A stretch of DNA of 64,000 nucleotides from Psychromonas sp. MB-3u-54 (GCF_002836415.1 NZ_PJBP01000173.1:1-64000), one strand, 5' to 3'. Positions 35,537-46,639 are shown, counted from the stretch's first letter. Made by a program: numbers and translations. The notes: a model not told the origin generated them from the letters alone.

Positions 35537-36312
35537 TGTTAGATTTTGCTGGCGCCGTCGGGCGTTTATCTTTATATTTTATAAAAACGACGGGAAAGTC
35601 GTGTTTGATGTTGTTTCATACAATATTCGGCATGCCGCACCCTAAATTGTTTCCTTTATTTATCGGACAGATATTTCAACTTGGTATTTTATCTTTACCT
35701 ATTATATTAACGGCTGGTTTGTTTATCGGCATGGTATTAAGCTTACAAGGTTATAATGTGCTGGTTGATTATGCTGCAGAAGAGAGTTTAGGCAGCATGG
35801 TGGCTTTATCGTTATTAAGAGAGTTAGGGCCCGTTGTAACGGCCTTACTTTTTGCCGGACGAGCAGGTTCAGCGCTGACGGCTGAAATTGGTTTAATGCA
35901 AAGTACCGAGCAAATTGCCAGTATGGAAATGATGGCAGTCTCTCCGCTTAAACGTGTGATAGCACCGCGTCTTCTTGCCGGTATTATAACGCTCCCGTTG
36001 CTGACATTGATCTTTAATGTGGTTGCTATTTGGGGTGGATATTTAATCGGAGTCAGTTGGATGGGGGTTGATGGTGGTGCGTACTGGTCTGTTATGCAGG
36101 GCAGTGTTGATTACCTGCCGGATGTGATGAACGGCGTGATTAAAAGTATTGTTTTTGGTGTGATGATTACCTGGGTAGCACTTTATAATGGTTATCACGT
36201 GATGCCAAACGCTATCGGTATTAGTCGTTCAACGACACAAACAGTGGTAGTTTCATCATTATTAGTGTTAGCAATGGATTTTATATTAACGGTGTTTATG
36301 TTCGGGAGCTAA
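35536..36312 (+). CDS. mlaE: Phospholipid transport permease MlaE
   Basis: The 258-residue membrane protein has five or six helices and the conserved blocks 'LFIGMVLSLQGYNVL', 'SLLRELGPVVTALLFAGRAG', 'EIGLMQSTEQIASMEMMAV' and C-terminal 'VLAMDFILTVFMFGS'. It is the membrane core of MlaFEDB. The DNA encoding its last ~23 residues is repeated five times downstream. Confidence 0.93.
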   Translation: MLDFAGAVGRLSLYFIKTTGKSCLMLFHTIFGMPHPKLFPLFIGQIFQLGILSLPIILTAGLFIGMVLSLQGYNVLVDYAAEESLGSMVALSLLRELGPVVTALLFAGRAGSALTAEIGLMQSTEQIASMEMMAVSPLKRVIAPRLLAGIITLPLLTLIFNVVAIWGGYLIGVSWMGVDGGAYWSVMQGSVDYLPDVMNGVIKSIVFGVMITWVALYNGYHVMPNAIGISRSTTQTVVVSSLLVLAMDFILTVFMFGS

Positions 36313-36752
36313 TTGGTTATATAACAAGTGGTTGTTTCATCACCATTAATAGTGTTAGCAATGGATTTTATATTAACGGTGTTTATGTTCGGGAGCTAAT
36401 TGGTTATATAACAAGTGGTTGTTTCATCACCATTAATAGTGTTAGCAATGTATTTTATATTAACGGTGTTTATGTTCGGGAGCTAATTCGTTATATAACA
36501 AGTGGTTGTTTCATCACCATTAATAGTGTTAGCAATGGATTTTATATTAACGGTGTTTATGTTCGGGAGCTAATTGGTTATATAACAAGTGGTTCTATCA
36601 TTATTATTAGTATTAACAATCAATGGATTTTATATTAACGGTGTTTATGTTCGGAAGCTAATTCGTCATATAACAAGTAGTTTTATCATTATTATTATTA
36701 GTATTAACAATCAATGGATTTTATATTAACGGTGTTTATGTTCGAAATGTAA
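36313..36752 (+). repeat. Tandem array of the mlaE 3' end (87-bp unit, five extra copies)
   Basis: After the mlaE stop (36310-36312), sequences encoding the MlaE C-terminus and stop recur with stops at 36397, 36484, 36571, 36659 and 36750; spacings are 87, 87, 87, 88 and 91 bp. The first three copies keep the reading frame (87 = 29 codons) and could encode '...VLAMDFILTVFMFGS', with a short spacer TTGGTTATATAACAAG. The last two copies are more diverged, with altered starts such as TATTAACAATCAATGG. The array separates mlaE from mlaD within the operon. Confidence 0.95.
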
Positions 36753-36778
36753 TTCGTCATATTAAAGTGGAAATAAAT

Positions 36779-37249
36779 ATGTCTCAGAAAAAAACAGAAT
36801 TATGGGTTGGCATTTTTGTCATTGGTGCAATGCTCTCAATGGCAATATTAGCTTTTAATGTTGCAGGTCTTTCCTTTAAGGGGGAAGGCCGCAGTTATAC
36901 TCTGTATGCCAATTTTTCAAATGTTGGTGGTTTAAAAGTAAGATCACCAGTGAAACTCGGTGGTGTTGTTGTGGGCAGAGTTGAAGAGATCACTTTAAAT
37001 AAAGAGAGTTATATGCCGGTTGTGCGTTTGGCTATGTTTGAAAATAAAGGGTATTATCCAGAAACCTCTTCAGTTTCGATTTTAACCTCAGGTTTATTAG
37101 GTGAGCAATATGTCGGTCTGCAACCCGGTTTTATTATCGAGGGTGTTAGTATGTTAGAAGAAGGGGATCGTTTTGAGGATACTAAATCTGCTATCGTTCT
37201 TGAAGACCTGATTGGTCAATTTATCTATTCAATGAATAAGGGGGATTAA
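36779..37249 (+). CDS. mlaD: Phospholipid transport MCE-domain protein MlaD
   Basis: The 156-residue protein has one N-terminal membrane helix and an MCE domain: 'YTLYANFSNVGGLKVRSPVK', 'LGGVVVGRVEEITL' and 'SILTSGLLGEQYVGLQPGF', ending 'DTKSAIVLEDLIGQFIYS'. It forms the hexameric ring of MlaFEDB. I prefer ATG 36779 over GTG 36767 because the product then begins 'MSQKKTELWVGIFV' like E. coli MlaD. The C-terminus is short compared with E. coli. The mlaC start overlaps its stop. Confidence 0.92.
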   Translation: MSQKKTELWVGIFVIGAMLSMAILAFNVAGLSFKGEGRSYTLYANFSNVGGLKVRSPVKLGGVVVGRVEEITLNKESYMPVVRLAMFENKGYYPETSSVSILTSGLLGEQYVGLQPGFIIEGVSMLEEGDRFEDTKSAIVLEDLIGQFIYSMNKGD

Positions 37250-37863
37250 TGCGTCATTTATTAATTGTAATGACACTGCTTTTTTCGAGTATTGCATTTA
37301 GTGATCAGATAGATATGAGTAACCCGAATAAGGTTATTCAATCTGTATCAACTAATACATTTGCTAGAATTACTGCTGAGGAAGCGCGTTTAAAAGCGGA
37401 TCCCGACTATATACAAGTGGTTATTGAAGAGGAATTAATTCCTTATTTTGATTATAAGTATGCTGCTTACAAGGTATTGGGTGCACATTTAAGAAACACC
37501 ACTATTGAGCAGCGTAATGAATTTGTTGAAGCATTCCGCCTCTATTTGATTAACTCCTATGGCAATATTTTATTCAAATATGATCAACAAGAGATACAAA
37601 TATCCGCTAATACGAACTTTAAAAATGGGAGCATAGTAACTATTCCTGTTAGGGTTCGGGATAAAGATGGTCAAATAGTCCAATTAAGTTTTAAACTACG
37701 GGAAAATAAAAAATCCGGGGAATGGAAAGTGTTTGATGTCATCGCAGAGGGGATCAGCATGTTAAATACCAAACAGTCAGAGATAAGTGAACTCATTCAG
37801 AGAGAAGGTATTGATCATGTTATCAAGTTGCTGGAAAAGAAAAATAGCGAGTTTTCCGCGTGA
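37249..37863 (+). CDS. mlaC: Phospholipid-binding periplasmic protein MlaC
   Basis: The 204-residue precursor has a signal peptide (residues 1-18, 'LLFSSIAFS') and the MlaC/Ttg2D fold ('VIEEELIPYFDYKYAAYKVL', 'AFRLYLINSYGNILFKYDQQ', 'VFDVIAEGISMLNTKQSEI'). It shuttles phospholipid between MlaA and MlaFEDB. It overlaps mlaB at its 3' end. Confidence 0.9.
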   Translation: MRHLLIVMTLLFSSIAFSDQIDMSNPNKVIQSVSTNTFARITAEEARLKADPDYIQVVIEEELIPYFDYKYAAYKVLGAHLRNTTIEQRNEFVEAFRLYLINSYGNILFKYDQQEIQISANTNFKNGSIVTIPVRVRDKDGQIVQLSFKLRENKKSGEWKVFDVIAEGISMLNTKQSEISELIQREGIDHVIKLLEKKNSEFSA

Positions 37864-38123
37864 CTACAGGCAGCAATGACGAGACAATAGTACTGGAAGG
37901 CGACCTGCTGTTGAGTGAGTTGTCCACGAAAAAATTTTCGAATATTAACACCTATCAAAACACAAAAAAAATCGATTTACAGCACCTTACAAACATAGAC
38001 TCAGCCGGTATCGCATATTTGGTACAAATTAAAACAATTAGTCCAAATGTCTGCTTTGAAGGCGTGTCTGATAAAATATTAATCTTAGCGGGTTTATATG
38101 GGGTGAGTTTTCTCTTCAAGTAG
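37860..38123 (+). CDS. mlaB: STAS-domain protein MlaB
   Basis: The 87-residue product has the STAS pattern: 'TIVLEGDLLL' and 'KIDLQHLTNIDSAGIAYLVQ' with S/T next to the conserved D. MlaB binds MlaF and stabilises the transporter. The GTG start overlaps the mlaC TGA stop (GTGA), consistent with translational coupling. Confidence 0.85.
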   Translation: MTTGSNDETIVLEGDLLLSELSTKKFSNINTYQNTKKIDLQHLTNIDSAGIAYLVQIKTISPNVCFEGVSDKILILAGLYGVSFLFK

Positions 38124-38134
38124 CGAGTTATATA

Positions 38135-39662
<1,528 letters not shown>

Positions 39663-39705
39663 CTTTAATTAATTACCAGGCTATTTTAATGCGGTGAATA
39701 ACAGT

Positions 39706-39734
39706 AAAGGGAAGCTTAGTGCTTCCCTTTTTTT
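39706..39734 (+). terminator. Terminator of the mla-ibaG-murA operon
   Basis: AAAGGGAAGC pairs with GCTTCCCTTT around TTAGT, followed by TTTTT. It lies between the convergent murA and degS genes. Confidence 0.9.
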
Positions 39735-39759
39735 GTTATCTCATATTTCTTCTCTAGTG

Positions 39760-40848
39760 CTATTCGCGTTTTGCATTTTGAGGGGAATTACTCAACTCGC
39801 CAATAATGACGTCGATATTAATTTCATCCCCTTTACGCAATACGGTTAATACCGCCTTAGTGCCTGGCGGTATTTCTGCCACCATATCCATGGCGAATAT
39901 TAAATTTTCAACCGCAATATTATTGATTTTCAGCAAAATATCATTTACTTCAACCCCAGCAACACTGGCAGGTCCTCCTTCCTGAATCTCTTTTATAATA
40001 GTGCTGTTTTGTGCTTTTAAGCCCCAAAGACGCGCTAAAAGCGGATCTAAATTTTCTGCCACTATGCCTAAGGAGCCGCGAATAACACGACCGTCTTTAA
40101 TTAGGCTGTTCATTATCCGTTGCGAAAGCTGATAGGGGATAGCAAAACTAATACCGTAACTGATATTTTGATTACGACTGTAAAACTCAGAGGTATTGAT
40201 ACCGACTAACTCACCGCGGCTATTAATTAATGCTCCCCCTGAGTTTCCTTCGTTAATGGCAGCATCTGTTTGTAGGAAATCCTGGCGACCAGATGAACTC
40301 ATACCACTGCGTCCGGTGGCACTGATAACGCCCTGAGTAATAGTTTGCCCTAAGTTATAGGGATTACCAATAGCCAGTACTATATCGCCAACTTGAGGGT
40401 TATATTGACTGTTCTGGGGGATCACCGGCAGGTTATTGCCTTCAATTTGCAGTACCGCCAAGTCGGTTATTGCATCACTCCCGACTACAGTGGCGGTAAA
40501 CAGACGCCCGTCCTGCAAAGCGATAAGTATCTGATCAGCCTGTTTAATAACATGATAATTGGTTAAAATATAACCTTCTTCATCAACAATAATGCCGGAG
40601 CCCAACCCAGTCGGTTGAAGCTGTTGCTTGTTGTTGTTGAAAGTAGAATCTACGTATCTTTGAGAATAAATATTAACCACTGCGGGGGATGCTTTTTTTA
40701 CTGATTCGCTATAACTTGCGACCTTATCGTCGGCTAAACGCGATGTTAAAGCTGTTCCTAATCGTACGCCATAAACGATTAATGTCGCGATAATAATCCC
40801 CCAAAAGATGGGTTTTAAAAAATACAGAAAGCGCGTTTTAAAGTTCAT
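39760..40848 (-). CDS. degS: Periplasmic serine endoprotease DegS
   Basis: With ATG 40848 the 362-residue protein has an N-terminal membrane anchor (about 10-30), a trypsin-like protease domain with H99 ('TNYHVI'), D129 ('ITDLAV') and S203 ('EGNSGGAL'), and a single PDZ domain. DegS senses misfolded outer-membrane porins and starts RseA cleavage in the sigma-E response. The ORF extends upstream to a TTG at 40881, which I consider less likely. In relatives degQ and degS are usually neighbours; here pykF lies between them. Confidence 0.9.
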   Translation of the reverse strand: MNFKTRFLYFLKPIFWGIIIATLIVYGVRLGTALTSRLADDKVASYSESVKKASPAVVNIYSQRYVDSTFNNNKQQLQPTGLGSGIIVDEEGYILTNYHVIKQADQILIALQDGRLFTATVVGSDAITDLAVLQIEGNNLPVIPQNSQYNPQVGDIVLAIGNPYNLGQTITQGVISATGRSGMSSSGRQDFLQTDAAINEGNSGGALINSRGELVGINTSEFYSRNQNISYGISFAIPYQLSQRIMNSLIKDGRVIRGSLGIVAENLDPLLARLWGLKAQNSTIIKEIQEGGPASVAGVEVNDILLKINNIAVENLIFAMDMVAEIPPGTKAVLTVLRKGDEINIDVIIGELSNSPQNAKRE

Positions 40849-40943
40849 TTTGTTAACCAGGTGGAGAAGTGGAAGTGACAACGAAGATTATATACAAAAT
40901 AGGAGGGGGAAGTGTGTTTATTGTATGTTATTGAGAAATTGGT

Positions 40944-40972
40944 AAAAAAAAAGCACCACCGAAGGTGATGCT
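40944..40972 (-). terminator. Terminator of pykF, displaced by a MITE-like element
   Basis: Read on minus: GCATCACC-TTC-GGTGGTGC followed by nine T. This is an excellent intrinsic terminator about 200 bp beyond the pykF stop, with the 40974-41151 element between them. Confidence 0.9.
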
Positions 40973-40973
40973 T

Positions 40974-41151
40974 ATACCCAAACTACTTGAAGATGCAGAG
41001 ATTCGTCTGAATCTCCCGAAAGGCAAGGCGATAAAAGCTGCTCTTCGTTGTTAGAAGGTTTTGATTTAGAATAACTAGATCATCAGCCTTCTGCCTAGAA
41101 TATCACCATTTATCGTCTTGCTGATTTCAGCATCTTCAGTAATTTGGGTAT
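40974..41151. mobile_element. MITE-like element with ATACCCAAA/TTTGGGTAT-type ends
   Basis: This 178-bp non-coding element has long imperfect terminal inverted repeats: ATACCCAAACTACTTGAAG-ATGC on the left and GCAT-CTTCAGTAATTTGGGTAT on the right. Similar elements are common in marine gammaproteobacteria as I remember. It starts 20 bp after the pykF stop codon and ends directly before its terminator, so it is transcribed in the pykF 3' UTR. Confidence 0.8.
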
Positions 41152-41170
41152 TAAGTATTCTGATTGTTTA

Positions 41171-42580
41171 TTATACAATAACGTGTACAGAAGAGGTATT
41201 TGTAGTACCGGAAGCCACAAGCGCACCAGCGACTATTACCACTTTATCACCAGCCGTAACAAGACCAAGCTGTTTACTCATATCCATACCAAGTTGGTAG
41301 AATTCTTCCATTGAATTTTGAGCTTCAACAATTTTAGCAGAAACACCTTTTACTAAGGCCAACTGTTGTGCTGTTTTCGGGTTACTGGTTAAGGCCAGGA
41401 TTTGAGTACTTGGGAAGTATTTGCGTAAAGAACGTGCAGACTTGCCGGCACCCGTTGCTACTATGATTAATTTAGCATTTAGTTGCTCAGCATTGTTAAC
41501 TGCACCGCTACATACCGCTTCAGTGATACGGATATCTTTTGTAATATTATCAACTCTGGCAGACATTACTTTATCGGTACGCTCACAGATAGTTGCCATT
41601 ATTTCAACCGCTTCTGCAGGGTATTTACCTTTAGCACTTTCGCCTGAAAGCATGACTGCATCGGTACCATCTAGAATAGCATTGGCAACATCGCCAGCTT
41701 CAGCACGTGTTGGGCGTGGATTTTTAATCATTGAATCAAGCATTTGTGTCGCTGTGATAACAGGCTTTCGAGCAGCATTTGCTTTTTCGATCATCATTTT
41801 TTGTGCGAAAATTACTTCTTCAACTGCAATTTCAACCCCTAAGTCACCACGAGCAACCATAATAGCGTCGGAAGCCGCTAGGATTTCATCAAAGTTATCA
41901 ACACCTTCTTGGTTTTCTATTTTAGAGATGATGTGAATTTTTTCGCCACCGTTAGCTTTTAATAACTCACGGATTTCTAATACGTCTTCTTTCTTACGGA
42001 TAAATGATGCAGCAATGAAATCAACTTGTTGTTCACAACCAAATATCAGATCGCCTTTATCTTTAGGAGATAGAGCAGGCAGTTGAACTTTAACGCCAGG
42101 CAGGTTAACACCTTTGTTTTCGCCCAGTTCACCGGTGTTCATGACATCACAGATAACTTCTGTGTCAGTAATACGTTTAACGGTTAGTTCAATTAAACCG
42201 TCATCAAGTAATACCGTGTTACCTACCACTAAATCATTGGTTAGGTTTTCGTAAGTTACCGCTACCACAGTGTTGTCACCAACAACGGTTTGATCAGTTG
42301 TTAGAGTGAACTCTTGTCCTGCGGTTAATAATACATCAGCACCGTTGGCAAGTTTAACCGTACGGATTTCAGGTCCTTTGGTATCTAACAAAATGGCAAC
42401 ATTTTTACCCGTTTCCCGGCAAATTTCACGGATAGTATTAATTCGACCACCATGTTCGTTAAAATCACCGTGCGAGAAATTAAGGCGCATAACATTCATG
42501 CCATTTTTGACTAATTTACCTAACATCTCTTTTGATTCTGATTTTGGACCAATAGTACAAACTATTTTAGTTTTTCTCAC
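41171..42580 (-). CDS. pykF: Pyruvate kinase I
   Basis: The 469-residue protein follows E. coli PykF throughout: '[19 protein letters not shown]', '[10 protein letters not shown]', '[15 protein letters not shown]', '[17 protein letters not shown]' and '[20 protein letters not shown]'. It makes pyruvate and ATP from PEP in glycolysis. I choose GTG 42580 because GGAG lies 8-9 bp upstream and the product then matches family starts; the ORF extends to 42667 through a low-complexity Asn/Arg stretch that is unlikely to be translated. It lies between degQ and degS, an unusual place. Confidence 0.95.
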   Translation of the reverse strand: MRKTKIVCTIGPKSESKEMLGKLVKNGMNVMRLNFSHGDFNEHGGRINTIREICRETGKNVAILLDTKGPEIRTVKLANGADVLLTAGQEFTLTTDQTVVGDNTVVAVTYENLTNDLVVGNTVLLDDGLIELTVKRITDTEVICDVMNTGELGENKGVNLPGVKVQLPALSPKDKGDLIFGCEQQVDFIAASFIRKKEDVLEIRELLKANGGEKIHIISKIENQEGVDNFDEILAASDAIMVARGDLGVEIAVEEVIFAQKMMIEKANAARKPVITATQMLDSMIKNPRPTRAEAGDVANAILDGTDAVMLSGESAKGKYPAEAVEIMATICERTDKVMSARVDNITKDIRITEAVCSGAVNNAEQLNAKLIIVATGAGKSARSLRKYFPSTQILALTSNPKTAQQLALVKGVSAKIVEAQNSMEEFYQLGMDMSKQLGLVTAGDKVVIVAGALVASGTTNTSSVHVIV

Positions 42581-42716
42581 CGTTATTCTCCGATAGTTAT
42601 TGTGTTCATTAATAAAGACGTTTTTATCTCTATTTCTATTTGTATTTATATTTGTATTGATTGGCACATTTTACAGAATTTTTTTTGATAAAGTATGATT
42701 TGGAACCATTTAATTT

Positions 42717-44129
42717 CTATTTTTTTATGTTTTGGTCGGTTTGTGGTCGATATCCGTCTGTTTTTTGTGCTTTATAATGTAAGATTAAATATAATTTTCT
42801 ATTCTCACGCACTATATTCAGCGCTAATACTGGGGGGGAACTTTTAATAAACTCGGTTAATTCGGTCAAATTTAGAATTTTTTTTCGATTAATACCGATT
42901 ATTAAATCCCCCTGCTGTAGCCCAAAATCATCAGCGATAGAGCCTTTTTTAACGTGATCCACTAATACGCCTTTATTTTTATTCCCGCCCGCCGGATTCA
43001 TTAATGTCGCGCCGGCTAATAATGGATGCAGTGGTGGTGGGATAAACTTTATTTTACCCGGTTCGATAGCTTTTAGTGTCGCGCTTAGGCTGAGTGCTTT
43101 AGCATCACGAATAATACCCAATTCAACTTTTTTTCCAACACTTAGACTACCAATTTTAGCGCGCAGAGCCGAAAAGGATATAATGCTCAGACCATCTAAA
43201 GAGACAATCACATCACCCGCTTCCAGTCCTGCTTGTTCCGCGGCAGAGTCCGGATTTATCTGATAAATGAAAGCGCCATGCTTCGATTCTAACCCAAAGA
43301 CTTTTGTCAGTTGATGAGTCAACTCACCACCTTTGATGCCGAGAACACCTCTGCGTACCTCTCCAAACTGCAATAATTGATCTACTAAGTTGTTGATCAT
43401 ATTTGATGGAATTGCGAATCCAATGCCAATATTGCCACCACTTGACGCTAACAGGGCGGTATTAATACCAATGAGCTCACCGCTTAAGTTAACCAGAGCA
43501 CCGCCTGAGCTGCCGCTGTTAATTGTCGCATCGGTTTGAATAAAATTTTCTAAATTTTCAAAATTAAGGCCGCTTCGACCAAGGGCACTAATGATACCAG
43601 AGGTCACTGTTTGCCCAAGTCCAAGGGGATTACCTATTGCTATTACAAAGTCACCAACCCGTACTAGATCTGAGTCGGCTAGCAGCATCTGGGTGAGTGA
43701 TTTATTACTGTTGATCTGCAATAGGGCAATATCACTCTGCTGATCGTGACCTACCAGCAAAGCATTAAATTCTTGCCCTGATGTCAGCGTTACTCTAATT
43801 TCCTGTGCATCTTCAATAACGTGAAAGTTGGTAATGATATATCCTTTTGCAGCGTCAATAATAACACCTGAACCTAAGCCTATAACGGGTTGATTCAGAA
43901 AGAGGAGTTCGTCATCGCTAAAAAAATCAAATAAGTCGGGCAAAAGTTGCTGATTCGACTGGTTGACGACAATCGAGATATTAGCCACCGCCGGGCTGGT
44001 TTTTTCGACGAGGGGGGCGAGACTAAAAGTGTCACTGCCGGCAATGGTTAGCGGCAAAGCAGCATTTGTCATTGCACTAAATGTGATTAAGCTGTAATTA
44101 ATAATAAAATAAGCAATTAACTTTCTCAC
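42717..44129 (-). CDS. degQ: DegQ/DegP-family periplasmic serine protease
   Basis: The 470-residue precursor has a signal peptide (cleavage near residue 23, 'FSAMTNA'), a trypsin-like domain with H103 ('TNFHVIEDA'), D133 ('SDIALL') and S208 ('SGSSGGAL', with S rather than the usual N before the serine), and two PDZ domains (about 255-350 and 380-450). The second PDZ is compact. It should degrade or chaperone misfolded periplasmic proteins. The degQ rather than degP call is from length and proximity to degS. Confidence 0.85.
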   Translation of the reverse strand: MRKLIAYFIINYSLITFSAMTNAALPLTIAGSDTFSLAPLVEKTSPAVANISIVVNQSNQQLLPDLFDFFSDDELLFLNQPVIGLGSGVIIDAAKGYIITNFHVIEDAQEIRVTLTSGQEFNALLVGHDQQSDIALLQINSNKSLTQMLLADSDLVRVGDFVIAIGNPLGLGQTVTSGIISALGRSGLNFENLENFIQTDATINSGSSGGALVNLSGELIGINTALLASSGGNIGIGFAIPSNMINNLVDQLLQFGEVRRGVLGIKGGELTHQLTKVFGLESKHGAFIYQINPDSAAEQAGLEAGDVIVSLDGLSIISFSALRAKIGSLSVGKKVELGIIRDAKALSLSATLKAIEPGKIKFIPPPLHPLLAGATLMNPAGGNKNKGVLVDHVKKGSIADDFGLQQGDLIIGINRKKILNLTELTEFIKSSPPVLALNIVRENRKLYLILHYKAQKTDGYRPQTDQNIKK

Positions 44130-44276
44130 GGCAAATTCCCTATAAAAGGTTATTACTAAAAATCATAGTCTCGGTAGCGCTAAAATTAAATTATTTTTCG
44201 GAAAATTCAAATTTTGTCGACTTAGCTTTACTGTTATGATGCTCCAATAATGTTATAAAAAATTTGTGAGTGTTCT

Positions 44277-45404
44277 GTGACCCCCCTAAATTTATATCGT
44301 GCCGATTTACAAAAAGACAACTTCTTTGAGGATCCTGCCCAGGCAATTGCCATACAGCAGCTGCAGCGTTTGTATTCGGATCTGCAAACCCCGCCCGTTG
44401 AAAATAAAAAAAACAGCATTTTGTCACGCTTGGTTAATAAGGTAACTGCACCAACAAGCAAAAAAAAGTGCTTTAAAGGCATTTATTTTTATGGCGGGGT
44501 TGGCCGGGGTAAAACCTACCTTGTCGATCTTTTCTTTCATAGTCTACCAACACAGCGTAAACAACGACTGCACTTTCATCACTTTATGCTAAGAGTGCAC
44601 AAAGAGCTTTCTGAATTGCAGGGACAGGCGAATCCTTTAGTTAAAATTGCCAAAAAATTTGCGTCGCAAACCGATGTATTATGTTTTGATGAGTTTTATG
44701 TTGACGATATCACCGATGCCATGATTTTAGCCGGCATGTTAACCGCGTTATTTGAGCAGGGTATTGTGCTGGTCGCAACGTCTAATATTCATCCCGACGA
44801 TCTTTATAAAAATGGTCTGCAACGAGCACGTTTTTTACCTGTTATTGATTTAGTTAAGCGCCATTGTGAAGTGTTCAATTTAGACGGCGGGCGCGATTAT
44901 CGCATTGGCCGTTTAATAAACAGTGAAATTTATCATTACCCTTTAGACAGTAGTGCTTCTCTGCAGATAAAAAGTGCGTTTGAAAATTTAGCGGATGGGG
45001 ATAAAGTTTATGGACAAGATATAGAAATTAATTCCCGCTTGATTCCTACGATAGCCAATAGCATTGATACTTTAAGCATTGAATTTGGATCACTTTGTGA
45101 CGGTCCGAGAAGCGTTCTGGACTATATTGAAATGGCGATTTTATACCGCACTATTATTGTAGCGAATATAAAGCAAATGGATGATTTACATAATGATATC
45201 GTCAGGCGATTTATTGCGATGATCGATGAATTCTACGATCACCATGTGGCGGTGATTATTTCTGCTGAAGTTAATATAATGGATCTCTATATTGGGAGTA
45301 AACTTGATTTTGAGTTCCAACGCTGTGTATCACGTTTGTCGGAGATGCAAAGTAAAACCTATTTAATGCAGTCCCACCATGTTGAACAAAAAATAACAGC
45401 TTAA
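44277..45404 (+). CDS. zapE: Cell-division ATPase ZapE (AFG1 family)
   Basis: The 375-residue protein has Walker A 'YGGVGRGKTYLVD', 'LHFHHFMLRVHKEL', Walker B 'VLCFDEFYVDDITDAM' and 'LVATSNIHPDDLYKNGLQRA', all typical of ZapE. In E. coli it acts at the Z-ring late in division. GTG 44277 is used as start. It diverges from degQ and precedes rplM-rpsI, the E. coli neighbourhood. A short GCCCG-CTCGT-CGGGC hairpin follows the stop. Confidence 0.92.
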   Translation: MTPLNLYRADLQKDNFFEDPAQAIAIQQLQRLYSDLQTPPVENKKNSILSRLVNKVTAPTSKKKCFKGIYFYGGVGRGKTYLVDLFFHSLPTQRKQRLHFHHFMLRVHKELSELQGQANPLVKIAKKFASQTDVLCFDEFYVDDITDAMILAGMLTALFEQGIVLVATSNIHPDDLYKNGLQRARFLPVIDLVKRHCEVFNLDGGRDYRIGRLINSEIYHYPLDSSASLQIKSAFENLADGDKVYGQDIEINSRLIPTIANSIDTLSIEFGSLCDGPRSVLDYIEMAILYRTIIVANIKQMDDLHNDIVRRFIAMIDEFYDHHVAVIISAEVNIMDLYIGSKLDFEFQRCVSRLSEMQSKTYLMQSHHVEQKITA

Positions 45405-45531
45405 AGGCTTTTTGCCCGCTCGTCGGGCATAAATAAAGCGACGATAAAGAAATACCTAATGTTATCAATAATTATTTCAATATTAAGGTGATTTCTGCAT
45501 TCATTTTCTGTACAATTCTGTCGCCCACGTT

Positions 45532-45631
45532 ATCCACCTCCCCAAAGTTTAAAGGGTGGATCTGTTTACGCTTGACGTATTCGAAGGGATACGAAATGGC
45601 AAAATACATTTTTGGTTGTCAATATTGACAA
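45532..45631 (+). promoter_or_regulatory. rplM leader with two dyads
   Basis: Two inverted repeats lie in the 264-bp spacer before rplM: ATCCACC/GGTGGAT (45532-45561) and the perfect palindrome TTGTCAATATTGACAA (45616-45631). The rplM-rpsI operon is autoregulated by L13 through its mRNA leader in E. coli; whether these dyads are that element is inference. Confidence 0.35.
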
Positions 45632-45668
45632 TCATATTTTTTAATATCATTAATTTGGGTATAACTTA

Positions 45669-46097
45669 ATGAAAACTTTTGTTGCTAAACCAGCTGAAGT
45701 CAAACGCGACTGGTTTGTAGTCGATGCTGAAGGTAAAACTTTAGGCCGTTTGGCTACCGAAATCGCTTTACGTTTACGTGGTAAACATAAAGCAGAATAC
45801 ACTCCGCATGTTGATACTGGCGATTACATCATCGTTATCAATGCAGAGAAAATTACTGTAACAGGTAATAAAGCTAAAGGTAAAATCTATTATCACCATA
45901 CTGGTTTCATTGGTGGAATTAAAGCGATTAGCTTTGAAGATCTTATCAAACGCGCACCTGAACGTGTTATTGAAAAAGCTGTTAAAGGTATGTTACCACG
46001 TGGCCCATTAGGTCGTGCGATGTACCGTAAGTTGAAAGTTTATGCTGGTACTGAGCATCAACATTCTGCACAGCAACCACAAGTTTTAGACATTTAA
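45669..46097 (+). CDS. rplM: 50S ribosomal protein L13
   Basis: The 142-residue protein matches L13 along its length ('[20 protein letters not shown]', '[19 protein letters not shown]', '[20 protein letters not shown]'). It assembles early into the large subunit. It is followed 13 bp later by rpsI. Confidence 0.98.
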   Translation: MKTFVAKPAEVKRDWFVVDAEGKTLGRLATEIALRLRGKHKAEYTPHVDTGDYIIVINAEKITVTGNKAKGKIYYHHTGFIGGIKAISFEDLIKRAPERVIEKAVKGMLPRGPLGRAMYRKLKVYAGTEHQHSAQQPQVLDI

Positions 46098-46110
46098 TAG
46101 GATTAAAACA

Positions 46111-46500
46111 ATGGCAAATCAATACTACGGCACTGGTCGTCGCAAAAGCTCTGTAGCTCGAGTGTTTGTAAAAGCAGGTAGTGGTCAAATCACTATCAAC
46201 AAGCGTAACATCGATCAATACTTCGGTCGTGAAACTGCTTGTATGGTTGTTCGTCAACCACTAGAACTTGTTGGTGCTACTGACAAATTCGATCTGAACA
46301 TCACTGTTAAAGGTGGTGGCAGTACGGGTCAATCAGGTGCTATCCGTCTAGGTATCACTCGTGCACTAATGCAGTATGACGAAACACTTCGTTCTGAACT
46401 ACGCGCCGCAGGTTATGTTACCCGTGATGCACGTGAAGTTGAGCGTAAGAAAGTCGGTCTACATAAAGCCCGTAAACGTCCACAGTTCTCAAAACGTTAA
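46111..46500 (+). CDS. rpsI: 30S ribosomal protein S9
   Basis: The 129-residue protein shows '[20 protein letters not shown]' and the C-terminal '[14 protein letters not shown]' tail that reaches the ribosomal P site. It is the second gene of the rplM-rpsI operon, with a strong terminator downstream. Confidence 0.98.
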   Translation: MANQYYGTGRRKSSVARVFVKAGSGQITINKRNIDQYFGRETACMVVRQPLELVGATDKFDLNITVKGGGSTGQSGAIRLGITRALMQYDETLRSELRAAGYVTRDAREVERKKVGLHKARKRPQFSKR

Positions 46501-46521
46501 TATTTCGTTTTCAAGAGTTGC

Positions 46522-46551
46522 AAAAGCCCAGTTTATACTGGGCTTTTTTTT
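46522..46551 (+). terminator. Terminator of rplM-rpsI
   Basis: AAAGCCCAG-TTTATA-CTGGGCTTT followed by TTTTT, about 22 bp after the rpsI stop. Confidence 0.93.
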
Positions 46552-46639
46552 GCTTGTTATTTAGCCATTTTGAGTTTATGGTTCCTTCATATCTATTTTT
46601 AATAGTTGCTACACATCTATTTTGATATAGGGGGATATT

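Noticed and set aside
42581-42667. N-terminal extension of pykF
   Set aside because: The extension is a low-complexity Asn/Arg/Thr stretch from A-rich leader DNA; the GTG at 42580 has a ribosome-binding site and fits the family start.
46376-46564. Overlapping ORFs inside rplM and rpsI
   Set aside because: They are in alternative frames of highly conserved ribosomal genes with no independent start signals.
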